In this document: positions 25,946 through 37,114 of the stretch, one piece after another
How the letters are laid out: each line of letters opens with the position of its first letter
How positions within the stretch are numbered: the stretch's first letter is position 1
DNA from: Paragonimus skrjabini miyazakii
Taxonomy: Eukaryota > Platyhelminthes > Trematoda > Plagiorchiida > Troglotrematidae
Direction: 5' to 3'
Length of the DNA stretch: 64,000 nucleotides
NCBI GenBank assembly: GCA_014338405.1
Contig: JTDE01002203.1
Coordinates: 37,563 to 101,562, forward strand
Position numbers and translations under genes: made by a program
The notes under the pieces: model-generated
Seen by the model: the letters and a program-made list of their open reading frames with translations, nothing else
Databases searched by the model: none
What the model was told of the DNA's origin: nothing

Positions 25946-26485
25946 CAGCCGAAGATTGTGTTTTACGCAGTTTGACTTCCTCTACAATATGGTACCTGAA
26001 TTTGCTTTAGGTTTCATTTCCAATGGGTGATTTGTGAGGATAACGTTGACCAGATTTAGAGCAGAGGGAGGTAGATATGTCAATTTGGCTTACTGCGTAT
26101 AATTTCTGAACATTCGGATGCAATTCGTCAAGCAATGGAACTTGAATCTCGAACGGCTCATTGGTCCACTAAGAGAAATCTTACGACTAAGCCGTCAGTA
26201 AAAGCGTTGTCTGAATCGCAAGCTGTGGATACGACAGTAAGTGGTCCTGTTCCTTCACGAATTCCCACTCATCAAACACGTTGCTTGCATCAGCAGTCAA
26301 AAGTACGGGTGCTCGGTTTGTTTTAGGCTGTAGTAGCACTAGTGAGCGGTTGTATACATCAGCCTAGTGAACCATACGATATAGTCGTTGCATGTTTCAC
26401 GCTACCGCACAATTTGGGCAAGAATTACTAGATTTACTGTGGTTATCTTGTGACCATGGAAATATCATAGTCGCACTCTGCTCAG

Positions 26486-27048
26486 CTACTAATATCTAGA
26501 GATAGACTGTTTGAGGAAGTGAATGTATCGTTGCTTCGATATAAGTTCGAAATATTTGAACGCCTTAACCAACTGCATGCATTCAGACCTTATCTAAGCG
26601 ATTCTGCCTGGCCACTGCAGAAGCTGAGAGGAAATAGGAAGAATATATTATGTACAGTACTGACCACTAAGAAACCAACAAACTGTACAGCTTTGCTAAT
26701 CAGTGCATCAAAAAATCAAATAATTACTGGATTACCTTTTGATCAGGCATTCTCCTACTCCCTTCTCACGTCCTTTTAAGACTCATTAAGCGTCTGCGTG
26801 CTGGCCGCGTTATCTTGTCCGTTGCTGCCAGCTGTCCGACCCCAAAAATATCTACCCCTCTTTTGGTCTGGCGACGTATTTTGCGAGGGCCAGTTTTACT
26901 TTTAACCGAACCTTTATCCACGATCACTCCTTCTACTCCTTCGTCGGTTCGTGAGTTAAACGACCTATTACAATGCCTACTGCAGGAGCTGAGCGGAGGT
27001 TTGCGATACAGTCCTGATGAAAATGTGCACTTTATTGGAAAGTTGTAA
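26486..27048 (+). CDS. Tentative exons of an unidentified gene (last exon 26781-27048)
   Basis: The last exon is suggested by a long pyrimidine tract ending 'ccttttaag' at 26780, an open frame of 88 codons read from 26782 to a stop at 27046-27048, and an AATAAA at 27156. An earlier exon may start at 26486 after 'ctctgctcag', with the open stretch 'LFEEVNVSLLRYKFEIFERLNQL'. Upstream, a strong donor gtaagt at 26237 ends another open segment (about 26095-26236) in the same phase as 26486. I do not recognise the protein. The donor linking 26486 to 26781 is not obvious and the first acceptor is weak, so this may be chance. Confidence 0.25.
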
Positions 27049-27155
27049 CAATCTTTCTTTTTCCTCTTGAAGCCGGCCCGTCAATAATATACACTGGCAA
27101 ACATCACTCTGAATCCTACGACAGATCGTGTATTGCTGTTTTTTATTTCCAACCA

Positions 27156-27161
27156 AATAAA
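27156..27161 (+). terminator. Poly(A) signal AATAAA
   Basis: Lies 108 bases after the stop of the candidate last exon at 26781-27048. The motif is exact, but with no transcript evidence its use is inferred. Confidence 0.3.
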
Positions 27162-30100
27162 ATCATTACGCTTATTGACGTAAAAATTGTTAGTTGCTCA
27201 ATTTTTCTCAAGCCGCCGAGAACGCCATCTGAACTAACACATTGCCACGTCATTGGCAAGTTTTACGTTTCTAGTTCTCCTATTTTGTCCAGCTTGCTTC
27301 ATTTTTTCATGTTTCGAAGATGATAATCCTTCTAGACCATTCCTTAACACTGTTGCGGTGACCGATGACTTGGACCACAGTCATTTAGTCAGGCTGATGA
27401 TAAACTAATGAACCGATTCATCGACATTCTGGTGCTGACACTACAGTGTGTGTTGTACTGAATTACTACTGTCGCGATTTGAATTTGGTGATGAAATGTC
27501 TGGGCTACCCGATGTAGTCATTTGACCCGGTTATTGACCTAACCCGAAATGATAATTGAGTGGTAAACTAACTGTCGCAGCAAGCCTAGTAAACCAGGCA
27601 ATTAGTATCGACGGTCATATCCGACGACTAAACCATTTTCACGACTGGGATGAAAAGGGACGGTGACAATCAAGTCACAACGGTAGATTAATCCAAAGCA
27701 GTAGGATTGAGTATGGAACGGCGACTAGAGCTGATGGATATTCATTTTGAACGCAACATAATCACCAGCGAATTCACTCGGAAATTCATTGCCGGTTTTG
27801 GGATACGTAGTCGACTGTGTGAAAATCCATGAGGAAATGGATTCAAAAACTCACGATATTAGAAACGGAATTCCTTGGCACAATTCTTCTTTCTTTCTTC
27901 TCAGGATATTTTATGATGGCCAAATCTTTTGTTGAACGGAGCTGTTGGACAGGACCCACCTTTGACTCGTGAACTCGACTAAGTAAATAAATATCCCCAA
28001 CAACATTTTTATCTGACTCAAATAGTGATTGGACTGACCCCGCCTTTGTATATCGAAATTAGGAAGTGCACCTTGCCTATAAAGCACTCCAATTGATGCA
28101 ATCTCTCTCATGTTGTTGTAAACGCTCGAAAAACATGCCGGATCAGCCACGGAATGAAAACGAACTTTCGACAGAACTCAAACTTTCTGTCTTGAGATAA
28201 CCAGTACGGTAAATCATAGTCCCAAAGAACAGCGCACATGAATCTGATGATCGTCCCTAAATCAAAGCAAAAAACGTGTTCAACAAGTCACTTCTTCCCG
28301 ACCGAGACCGTATGTAACAGAAAGGAAAAACACCCAGACATAATGTAATGTTAGTTAATACAATAATGATAATAATAATATACGGTGTCTGGTGATCTAC
28401 AGATATTATCTAATCTGAAGATTAAGAACAGTTACCAAAAATAGTAGCTAAGATCACCGAGTAACCAATAGGTGTGGTGGATAGAAGCTGATGGGCAAAA
28501 AATACTTAAAGCTATCTGGATTGTCCTGGGATTTTCAGTTCGTTTTGATTGACCAAGCTCATTTTTACTTGGAAGACAACGTTCCTGGACACGTCCCGAC
28601 ACGTTCATTCAGGGTATAGGGAGGATGAAGAATAATTCAATCGATCAGCGAAAACTATGGGTTGGTCTTCTGATTAGTTTGTACATAGTAAAAAAAAATG
28701 AATCAATATTTTTATAACGTCGCCTAATCCTGATATTAAATTTCGACGTGGAAGATTTTTCGCTTTCTTCATATAAAACTTCGGGTTGTACGCATGTGAC
28801 CGGTGAAGACGTCTTGGGCGTACAGAACACATCGGCTTAAAGTGGGGCTGGGAAACTGCCCAGCACGTCCGAAAATTTTTGTAACACAAGTAACCATGTG
28901 CTAAACATCTGCCTGTTCAACGCGATGTGCTGAAGACCCTCCGTTTAGCCACGTCTGGCGGCTTGAAGAATGCGAGAAAAGTCACATACGCGAATTGTTG
29001 TCACATGATTGTTTGCACACGTACGCGAAGTGTGAGTGAGCGTGACCTTGACCGCAATATGGGCTGCATTTGATTGACCATACCATCGATCGACTTCGAA
29101 TGATGCCCATTGGGACACTACATATAATTTAGTCATTTTATGATCAACTTACGGTTACTAAGACATGTGGCTGAACTAGGTAATGGTTTATTAATCCGTG
29201 TGGGTACGTTAATCGTCCGCTGGGGCGAACCAAGCTGACAGTGGCATAGCCAGTCTGCCTGGTGCACCACATGAGGCACAGTGCTACTCTAACTAACGTA
29301 ATGTTGGAATTAGCAAGCAACTCATCATCTGATGTACTGTCTTGACAATCGATGTGAAACTGTCAATTCAAAAATGCAAGCAAACTTTAGAAACGATTCA
29401 TTGTTTATTCTGATGGGCATGACAAATACACTTCTGTATCATTTGATCATACCTCGCTGTTGTAGTGAACACAACCGGAATAGTCTTTGGTTGAAGAGAT
29501 TGGTGCAAGATACAATTATTTAAGGAAGTAGTGGTGGGAGTAGATTTGAATGGGTTAACTAATGCCTTCGTTGAAATGTGTAACAGAGACAGTTTGAACG
29601 TGTGCAGATAACGACTTCGATTAACAATCTAAAGATCGCAGGCGTGAATTTAAGTCACGTTTTGGAAATCCAAAACCCGTGATGGCCAAATGGTTACTAA
29701 GCTCGTCTGCTAACGACACGGTCACGCGTATGAGCCTGGATGTAACGGCTTCTTCTGTCGAGGGTTGGGCAGCTTGATAATATTAATCCCGTATGCGAGC
29801 CTGCGTATCACATGATAGCAAACGCCTTGTAGTGTTAAGACTGAAAACCAACTCCTTTCAGTTTTCGAAACATTACTGTAAGTATCTCGTGAATGATCCA
29901 CAAATGCCACATGATAATTAGTTAAAAGTATAACATGACTGGCAGAATGAGAAGTCACGAGTGATGAGCAGAATCCTCATTATTCGTCAGGACTGAATTG
30001 GAAACCGACTTCGGTCCCTTAAGCGAAAACGTGATTTTGACTCATAGTTTGAAGACTAGCGTAGCAGAAATCCAAACCAACGATGCAGCAAAACACTAGC

Positions 30101-31191
30101 TGTAGGAATAGGGTTGGTTACTCGAATTAAATGTGGCTGCCAGGTTATCAAAAAAGAGAATACCCGGGGTCGAGAAGTGCCCAATTTTTAGACATTTTCC
30201 GTTTAACACCGCAACATATCCTATCCTTCAAGAGCCAAAGTCGATCATTTGTGATCCAGTGCAGGTTCTCGAGCAGAATTTGATCATAGTCGGAACAACG
30301 GTTTTGCACTATTAGACTTCCAACATGAATACCTTCCAGATCAACCAGTTAATCATTTTGACGACCGGTCCATCAATTGATACGAGATTCTGCTATGAAC
30401 GCATCGTAATGGGTTGATGAATGGTACACAAAGTCAGTGCTACCTTCATCTTAGTGTATATAAAGAAGTAGATGTGGACTTATCAAATAGTAGCGTTTCA
30501 CTGTTACCCATCGTTGTTAATGGAAACAACAAACGTGATAAGAACAGACCTAACATCATTCTTCTGTACACACCGTTCGATTAAAGGGGTAATCTAATTA
30601 GACGAATAACTTAGTGCCCACCGAATAGATTATCAAGATCTTTAAATCTAAATGTAGGTTTCCTAAAAATCCTCAGTCATTTTGCATAAGTTGTAAGCCA
30701 ATAATTGTCAACCTCATTTCCCCGCACATCATTGCTATCTGGATAGGTGCAGCAAAAGCCGGGTTCAACGTTTGCGCACAGACTGCAAGTATGCATAAGG
30801 ATGCAAGATCCATGAAGATAGTGTGCACTGCTACCGCTAATATGGAGTAGTGCATTAATCTATATGTAACCATTCGGTGAGTATTCACATACTGCTTTTC
30901 TGTCCCTTCTATACCGTGGTGAATGTGCGTCTTCCATGGTTAGACCATATATCGACTCCGCTTCACAAGGTTTTGAATGTCTCGTTCTCACACAAGGTCG
31001 TTGTAGCTCTGCCATCCCACCTACGGCGTGTTGCTGTGACTGAACATTTCGCTTCGATATATTGGCATGTTCGAACTGGTCTTCACGTGCTTTTATGCTT
31101 AGTGACCTATAAAGCACATGTAAACTGGACATCACTCACAATTAGTTGCAGCTGTTGCATTCACATAGACATCCTTGTGAAAATACACCCC
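27162..31191. other. No gene recognised (about 4 kb)
   Basis: A short AAT-rich microsatellite lies at 28355-28382. A block at 29632-29740 has a T-arm-like hairpin (cgtga/tcacg with a 7-base loop, 29643-29659) and then an A-box-like 'tggccaaatgg', perhaps an old tRNA-derived SINE. No coding signature is seen. Confidence 0.35.
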
Positions 31192-31226
31192 GTGCTCCAG
31201 TTTCACTCTCGTTAGAGCTCGTCAAT
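31192..31226 (-). ncRNA. Isolated hammerhead core relic
   Basis: On the minus strand: TTGACGA, stem II gctct/agagt (one G-U pair), loop aacg, GAAAC, loop tgga, then GCA where GTC is expected. It is closely related to the SINE-borne cores at 13.7 and 14.0 kb. The flanks do not match those elements. It lies about 380 bases upstream of the PLE reading frame. Confidence 0.55.
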
Positions 31227-31606
31227 ATAAAATAGACACTGGTTGTAGCCTACGTTTGCACTGCCTATTCTGGTTGTAGCGAAGCTGAGGTGGACACGAT
31301 ACAAAGAGACAAAAACTTCGGCAACCGTAACTTTCAAGCAACTTCAGCGGTTGTTGCTACAACGACTGATGTCGATCGGCACTTTAAACTGTGTACTCTG
31401 GCTCATTCTACGGAGAATGTTCTTATGCAAACAGAATTCAGGGCAGCACTTAGAACATTTTTTATAACCATAGTGCAAATATTTCTATTTTTGGCTACCA
31501 AGTTGGATTTTACTTTCTCAGATAAATCAGAGCAAATCACCAACAGATGTATTTTTTAGAGGGGGCTAAAGTCCTGTTTACTTCATAATGGTTTGAATTA
31601 GGTTAC
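31227..31606. other. PLE 5' flank, content unclear
   Basis: An open frame at 31290-31559 has no recognisable domain. This may be the 5' leader of the PLE, but the element's start was not found. Confidence 0.3.
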
Positions 31607-33414
31607 ATGAATCTCGTGAGGTTGACGAGTTCGTACATCGATACTGCTGGGGATGAAATGAACAGCCTTATAGAAACCCACCACCGCTTTGATGAAGCCC
31701 TCAACAGAGTGTCATTGGTATGCCGCATCAAGTATGAAAACTTTTCCAGAGAAACCGTTCGTAACACCAAGGTCAGGACTGTTCGTTCTCTACAAAGCCA
31801 CCTCTCACGCTCAGCCAATATGAATGTATTTCCTAGTGACGGCTTAAAGCATGTACACAATCTCCCGTCAACTCAGTTCACACAAACGCAACTGGATTTC
31901 CTCTCCCTTGGACTGAAGTTTAAAATACCACACAAAGAAATCAACAAGTTGAACACGCAAATGCAATTCGATCAATTAAAGGATTTTTCACCTACGTCTT
32001 CTGATGAGACGGGGTGGTTTCGCTCAAAATTCGTAGATATTTCTAACCAATTTATATCAGCACCTATTCGTCAGCAGTGTTGTCTGAAACAGAAACACTA
32101 TCAACCCATGAAAGAATTGAGAAGAATGCGACACTTGGTGTTTCTAAAGCCGGATAAATGTCTTGGTGTTGTCGTCATGACCAAGGACGATTATATGATG
32201 AAAATGAATACCATTTTGAAAGACCAACGAAAGTTTAAGAAAGATCAAACGACAAAAAATAACATATTCCTAGAAAACCAAATAGCGAGGCAACTTCAGT
32301 TACTGCTGTTGCACGACCATATATCTGAAAATCAATATAGACACATGAAGCCGATCGGTGCAGAAACACCATGAATGAGAGGTGCACCAAAAATACACAA
32401 GGATAGAGCACGCCTGCGACCAATTCTGTGTATGAACACTTCAGCATATCATAAAGTTGCTCAATGGCTGATTGAGATTTTGGACCTCATTCTTAAAATG
32501 CTCTCTCCCCATTGCCTAAGGGATCCCTTTGAACTAGCAGAGACATAAGAACGCGTGTCGGTGAGTTCACAAGTTATGTATTCGATTGACGTTGATTCTC
32601 TTCGACAGACAGTTGAGATTTTATGTGATTTTATTTCCAGCCAAAACTGTGATATAGGTATTCCATTTGAATATCTTAAGGATCTTATTTTACTATGTAC
32701 AGAAAATATCAGGTTCAATTTTGAAGGGCTTTCTTATAAACAAGTAGACGGAGTGGCTATGGGTAGTCCGTTAGGCCCAACATTAGCCGACATCTTCTTG
32801 GGAATGATTGAACGTCAGGTCTCAGAAAATATTACCAAAGCCTTTTTGTACAAACGGTATTTTTATGATATTTTGATTTTTACGGACACTGACTACTTTT
32901 ATTTACTTTTTAATCCTCTTAACTCTATTCATCCGAATCTGTCCTTGTCTCACGAAAGGGAATCAAACGGTAGTCTAGCTTTCTTAGATGTACTCATCAT
33001 TAGGAGTGAGGATGGGACATTACAGCGATCAGCCCATCGCAAAACAACATGGGGCGGACAATATCTTCAGTTCTCCAGGTTTACCCCGATAGTATACAAG
33101 AGGGGTTTGGTCAAAACACTATTTCATAGGGCCAAACATATTTGCACACTTGACAAGCTTCAGATGGAACAAAAAATGCTGAGAAAAACGTTGCTGGCCA
33201 CCGGATATCCTGTAAAGTTCATAGACATTCATACCAGGGTGAACAAATGCAATGAACCAGAGCAAATAGCTCAAAAGAAAGATATATTTCTGTTTTTGCA
33301 ATTCAAAGGTGATCATCTGGCAAACGACATCAAGCACAAATTGCACTGTGCCCTATCCCGTACGTATGCAGCTGTCCAATTACGTTTGGTTCAAACCACA
33401 ACAGGACCCATTCT
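31607..33414 (+). pseudogene. PLE reverse transcriptase, broken
   Basis: The N-terminal part (31607-32374) contains 'LVFLKPDKCLGVVVMTKDDY', the PLE region before the palm. The frame continues with 'LRPILCMNTSAYHKVAQWL', then from 32555 'DGVAMGSPLGPTLADIF' (motif B), 'FLDVLIIRSEDG' and 'RGLVKTLFHRA' (thumb). All are PLE landmarks. Motif C, normally RYVDD, reads RYFYD, so one catalytic aspartate is tyrosine. Two in-frame stops separate the N-terminal and palm parts. The frame is truncated at 33414 by the nested insertion. Confidence 0.85.
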
Positions 33415-33465
33415 TTAAAACACTGCGTTCTCTTGATCCCGTTCACCAGTAACGAAAGAAGACAT

Positions 33466-33513
33466 ACGTCGCGAGATGTTAACATTTCGTTTACTCTCTT
33501 CAGTCACGAACGT
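33466..33513 (-). ncRNA. PLE hammerhead motif, copy 1
   Basis: On the minus strand: CTGAAGA, 8 bases gagtaaac, GAAA, the palindromic stem III tgttaaca, then TC and tcgcgacgt. Stem I pairs tcgcgacgt with the 10 bases before CTGAAGA through nine pairs and one bulge. Predicted cleavage follows the C opposite 33475. Stem II has only one obvious G-C pair. Confidence 0.7.
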
Positions 33514-33604
33514 AAAACATTGGAATATATAGGACATGCGGATAGCAACAACAATAGAAACAATCAATGATTGAGTTTACACAAAACAAGGATTGCTATC
33601 AGTT

Positions 33605-33735
33605 CCAGGGCAGACAAACTGCATGAGTCAACAGCTTATGCACACACAGGACCGGACGGCGAGTACTGATTAGCATAGCTTCGGAGAAGGCAAGCAACTT
33701 CGGATTCCGATTACGCAACAACACATGAAACGAAT
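33605..33735 (-). pseudogene. PLE endonuclease C-terminal tail
   Basis: The minus frame ends '...RRPVLCVHKLLTHAVCLPWN' and a stop. The LCxxK...LPW ending is the usual C-terminus of PLE GIY-YIG proteins. Only about 40 codons are present because the copy is 5'-truncated; the frame upstream runs into the inverted terminal copy. Confidence 0.7.
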
Positions 33736-33790
33736 TGGCGGGGTCAACAATGTTGCTGCTATCCGCATGTCTTATATATTCCAATGTTTT

Positions 33791-33838
33791 ACGTTCATGA
33801 CTGAAGAGAGTAAACGAAATGTTAACATCTCGCGACGT
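33791..33838 (+). ncRNA. PLE hammerhead motif, copy 2
   Basis: The inverted partner of the 33466-33513 motif, with the same core and palindrome. One stem I pair (G-C there) is A-C here; the rest pairs. Predicted cleavage follows C33829. Confidence 0.7.
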
Positions 33839-33860
33839 ATGTCTTCCATCGTTACTGGTG

Positions 33861-34320
33861 AACAGGACCCATTCTGCACAATCGCGAACGCAGTTTGTTT
33901 GACCATTCTGTCTCTCACGTTGTTTGTCAGTTCACTTGCAGTTGCGGTGATGTTTACATAGACAGTACAGGCCGACAGCTATCTTAGCCGGTGGCAGAAC
34001 ACGTCCCGAACTGATTAAGACAACTCATGACACGATAGTCTGAAACCGGTGAATCCGCCACTAGAAGCCCCGCATCATCGAATGCCAGACACGTCATGAT
34101 AACAGGTCACCAGGTTGAACCACTTGGTTTGTGACGCCATCAGAGCCCGTAGCTACTGGCCTTTAGCAAAGTCATGTTGATCAGAACGCCCCAGCCGGCG
34201 TTATGTGCAAAAAAGTGGTTGAAGCAACCCATAGGGTTGCCGTGGTGGTGATGACATAATACGTGAGGTGATTGTATACGTGTCCGTACCCTATCTATCT
34301 CTATTTGTGTCATATCTAAC
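33861..34320 (+). pseudogene. PLE GIY-YIG endonuclease, decayed
   Basis: Just after the duplicated target site the frame of the interrupted ORF resumes and encodes 'VVCQFTCSCGDVYIDSTGRQL', the C-x-C-G...YIG block of PLE endonucleases with YIG changed to YID. A stop follows at once and later homology is patchy. The ORF therefore ran across the insertion point before the nested copy arrived. Confidence 0.75.
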
Positions 34321-34330
34321 ATACGTGTTT

Positions 34331-34380
34331 TACATTTGCGACTGATGAGAGTAAACTAAATGTTAACATATTGCAACATG
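34331..34380 (+). ncRNA. PLE hammerhead motif, copy 3
   Basis: CTGATGA (34342-34348), gagtaaac, TAAA (consensus GAAA), palindrome tgttaaca, TA, ttgcaacatg. Stem I pairs ttgcaa with ttgcga before the core, then cat with atg beyond a small internal loop. The bases differ from copies 1 and 2 but pairing holds. The G-to-T change in GAAA should weaken it. Confidence 0.65.
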
Positions 34381-34400
34381 TCTTCTTTCTGCATTGATAG

Positions 34401-35750
34401 GTTACGTGGTACTTACAGTGGGATTATTTACTGCAGTTGACAAGTTGGTTGTTGTGCCCGCGCTAGAGATGAAAGAACAAATTCTGCATTACTCAATAGG
34501 AGTATTTGGCTGATTACTTAAACATTATTCTTCCTCTATGTCTAATGGGAGACAAATGGATTACTGGACAAGGGAGTCGCATCACAAGAGGTGCACCCAA
34601 CAGTTACCCATTTTACCTGACCAACGGAAATATTTGGTTTGACTATGGTAGTGAAGGAGTAGGTGTAATACTCGGAATTAGGGACTTCGAATAGTCCTAG
34701 ATATCGTACTAGGATTGAAACCTCCCACGCAAGTAATAAGCAGAAGACCTCGCACTGGTTGCAGTAAGCAGTTCTTATTCGTGAGACGAGAAGCCGAATT
34801 TATGGATGTACAACAGTATTAAAGAAATCATAGTCACTCATTGGCTGATCATATGGGCACACTAAGTCACAAACTGAACGTTAATTGGTGCAATACGGAA
34901 CAAAGAAATAACAGAATAACAGAAGGCGTAACATTGAGACTGTTCGTCCAATCCTGATGCAGTATCTTCAACGCGACGTTTAGATTGGTCTCTTGTTAGA
35001 ACTCCTATTGTGTCGGGGTTCGGATAAGCGGTGAATCGAGTAGATTTTCATCACAGTAGGGTGCCACAGCATTTTCAGAGTTGGCTTCCACTGTGGCAAT
35101 ACTAATGTTTGAAAGCCAGTACAGTGAACTGCTAAAATGGACTGCCTATACGAGAACAGAATCAGTCGGCACTACTTTAGTTGATCCCAACGCATGTTCG
35201 GGTCAAGTTTGATTCAAACATAATAAGCGGAAATGAGAAATAATAGGTGGAAAAAAAATTCTAGTAAGCTGGTTCTCGCAACTATTCTGGACGCCCATAA
35301 CGAAACAATACCATATTTTGACTCTAGAAGAGAAGTCTTTCTCAAATTGTCATCTGGAAGAGACCACCTGGTCGCATAATATGGACTACAACATACACTG
35401 CAGATAACTGATCGCCGATGACTGGGGATACTAAAGAAGATAACAGATAATCAGGTGTGAGGGACTCGGTTATCTGTAAGTCGCCTGCGAAATGAATGCA
35501 ACCATTGAAGTGAGGCAGTGAAAGTCGAGAAGGAACGGTTCTCTCGAATGCGGTCCCACCATGGCTGAAAACTCATTTGTCTGTTACTAAGAAGTAGGTT
35601 CCTAGAATTTTTATGCTTGATTTTTTACACAAGGTCTTTGTTACATTCATCTTCACTTTCCAAGCATAAGTGTCGACCACTTATGTACTGCTGTCGATGA
35701 ATCTGACGAATTGTGTTGGGAAGTACAACGTACGCTTTATTCCGACCTCA
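34401..35750. other. No gene recognised (about 1.3 kb)
   Basis: No coding or repeat signature is seen between the PLE 3' end and the gag-only LTR element. Confidence 0.4.
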
Positions 35751-35755
35751 TAAAC

Positions 35756-36261
35756 TGTTGTATCGTAAACCAGAACGCAAGGCAATCGTAACGAGCGTAA
35801 ACAGCATGTATGCAATCTGACCCACAAACGTAGTACGTGACCTTAAACCAGTGAACGAGTTAGAGTTAGACCAATCATAGTCGCGATGTATCACGCGAGT
35901 GTGTGAGTAGCCAATCGGATACGAGGTGTTGGAACTGGTCCAACAGATTAATACCCAGTCTGTTGTCACTATCGAAAACCAATCGACAATGAAAAGTAAG
36001 GATTCAGCGCGTTGACCGTTGTGTATTAGTATCGACCCTGGAAAATAGAGTACAGAGAAAGCACGTCAAGTTAGCGGGGCACGGAGCGAGTTGTGATTGT
36101 AGCCCCGGGACGGATGTTACAAATGGAATAGGTTGACTAAAACAAAAGTAGGCAAAAAGCCAAGATCATAAAAAATGTACAAGTGAATGCGACTATCACA
36201 AATATCATTTATTATAGTCGCTACAGAGGTGAATGTAATGGATGTACACACACATACAACA
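35756..36261 (-). repeat. 3' LTR of the gag-only element (506 bases)
   Basis: Starts TGTTGT and ends ACAACA. Nearly identical to the other LTR over its first 180 and last 30 bases. Contains the 305-base segment missing from the 5' LTR. Confidence 0.85.
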
Positions 36262-36277
36262 TCACTCCCTTTCAGTT
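36262..36277 (-). promoter_or_regulatory. Polypurine tract of the gag-only element
   Basis: On the minus strand aactgaaagggagtga directly abuts the TG of the 3' LTR, the position of a plus-strand priming site. Confidence 0.7.
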
Positions 36278-36414
36278 TTAAGGCTGAAGTTAGAAAATAA
36301 ATGGTTCGAACATCAGAACGAGGTAATCGTGGTTCTTTAACAGACTGGGAAGTAGTAACATTTTCGTCAGTACGTAAAGCACAAATTGTTTCTACGGTAG
36401 GAAGTTCTTCTGGC

Positions 36415-37113
36415 TCAGTAACAGTACCTCCTTCTAGTGCATCCACAACGGAAACATTTTCCGAGGGGTTGGAAGGTAGCTGACGGCCTCAAATTTTTGA
36501 TCATTGATACCGGCTGTGGCGACTTTGAGAACAATTCACATTGCGATCGAACTTGCATTTTAATACGAGCCATTTCACAGGTCTTTTCCCAAGATAATTT
36601 GGATGCATCCTCAGTCAAGAGGGATTCACGAATTTTTTCATTTCGTACTCCAAAGATAAACTGTTGTATGAGCATGCAGTCTTCAAGTTTCTTAGTAGAT
36701 ATTTTAGAATACTCACACGGACGGATGGCTCTTATAAGTCGAGAAATGAATAATTCCAGTGGTTCTCCAGTTTGCTGACTGATGCGGGAAAAAGTAAATC
36801 TGGAGGCGTATAGGTTGGTAACGGCCCCTAGTATTTTGTCAATAGTGTTTAAAGCATCGTCTAGGGTGGTTTTGTGACGCAGAGAATGAATGGCAAACTG
36901 TCTCTGCCCTTCAGTACCCAGATGATTGCGAAGAAGTTTTAGTTTAGTTGGCTCTGTCAGGTCCAACGGCGGATTTAGCACATTGAGCAAATCCAGGTAA
37001 TCCGTAAAAGTCTTTTTCCAAGTGATCCATGAATCTGGCGTTGGAAATATTGCTGGATCCGTACAAAATGCTGTAGGTGCATTCATTGAAGTGAGCATTG
37101 CTCGCGACGCCAT
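36415..37113 (-). CDS. Gag-like protein of the gag-only LTR element
   Basis: 232 codons, intact from an ATG directly beside the 5' LTR. The N-terminal two thirds look like a retrotransposon capsid: 'DSWITWKKTFTDYLDLLNV', 'LLRNHLGTEGQRQF' and 'EPLELFISRLIRAI...CMLIQQFIFGVRNEKIRESLL' match the helical Ty3/Gypsy-type Gag fold. It ends in 'GKCFRCGC', the first half of a zinc knuckle, then stops after seven more codons. A frame that starts at 36446 on the same strand runs on without matching domains, so the knuckle was probably cut by a frameshift. It would form particles if expressed; it has no enzymes. Confidence 0.75.
   Translation of the reverse strand: MASRAMLTSMNAPTAFCTDPAIFPTPDSWITWKKTFTDYLDLLNVLNPPLDLTEPTKLKLLRNHLGTEGQRQFAIHSLRHKTTLDDALNTIDKILGAVTNLYASRFTFSRISQQTGEPLELFISRLIRAIRPCEYSKISTKKLEDCMLIQQFIFGVRNEKIRESLLTEDASKLSWEKTCEMARIKMQVRSQCELFSKSPQPVSMIKNLRPSATFQPLGKCFRCGCTRRRYCY
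37100..37112 (-). promoter_or_regulatory. Primer-binding site overlapping the gag start codon
   Basis: tggcgtcgcgagc begins two bases inside the 5' LTR edge, with the obligatory TGG that pairs with a tRNA CCA end. The T and G belong to the gag ATG. I cannot name the tRNA with confidence. Confidence 0.55.
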
Positions 37114-37114
37114 T

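Larger units (their letters stand above)
33415..33860 (-). mobile_element. Nested 5'-truncated PLE with inverted terminal copy
   Basis: 446 bases flanked by an exact 15-base duplication (aacaggacccattct at 33400-33414 and 33861-33875). Read on the minus strand it holds an inverted copy of a PLE end (33860 to about 33748), the last part of the endonuclease ORF, and the 3' end in normal orientation (about 33555 to 33415). The two inverted copies are about 110 bases and nearly identical, each with a hammerhead. PLEs are known to insert with truncated and inverted terminal repeats. Confidence 0.85.
31607..34400 (+). mobile_element. Penelope-like element with 3' hammerhead, inactive
   Basis: Order on the plus strand: N-terminal region, PLE-type RT (to 33414), a nested PLE insertion (33415-33860), the start of a GIY-YIG endonuclease (from 33861), then a 3' region with a hammerhead (34331-34380). 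RT plus GIY-YIG is the defining layout of Penelope-like elements. Stops at 32372-32374 and 32546-32548, a lost catalytic residue, and a decayed endonuclease show it is dead. Confidence 0.85.

Noticed and set aside
33599..33784. Plain small gene on the minus strand
   Set aside because: Only its C-terminal half is PLE endonuclease; the N-terminal half is the inverted terminal copy.
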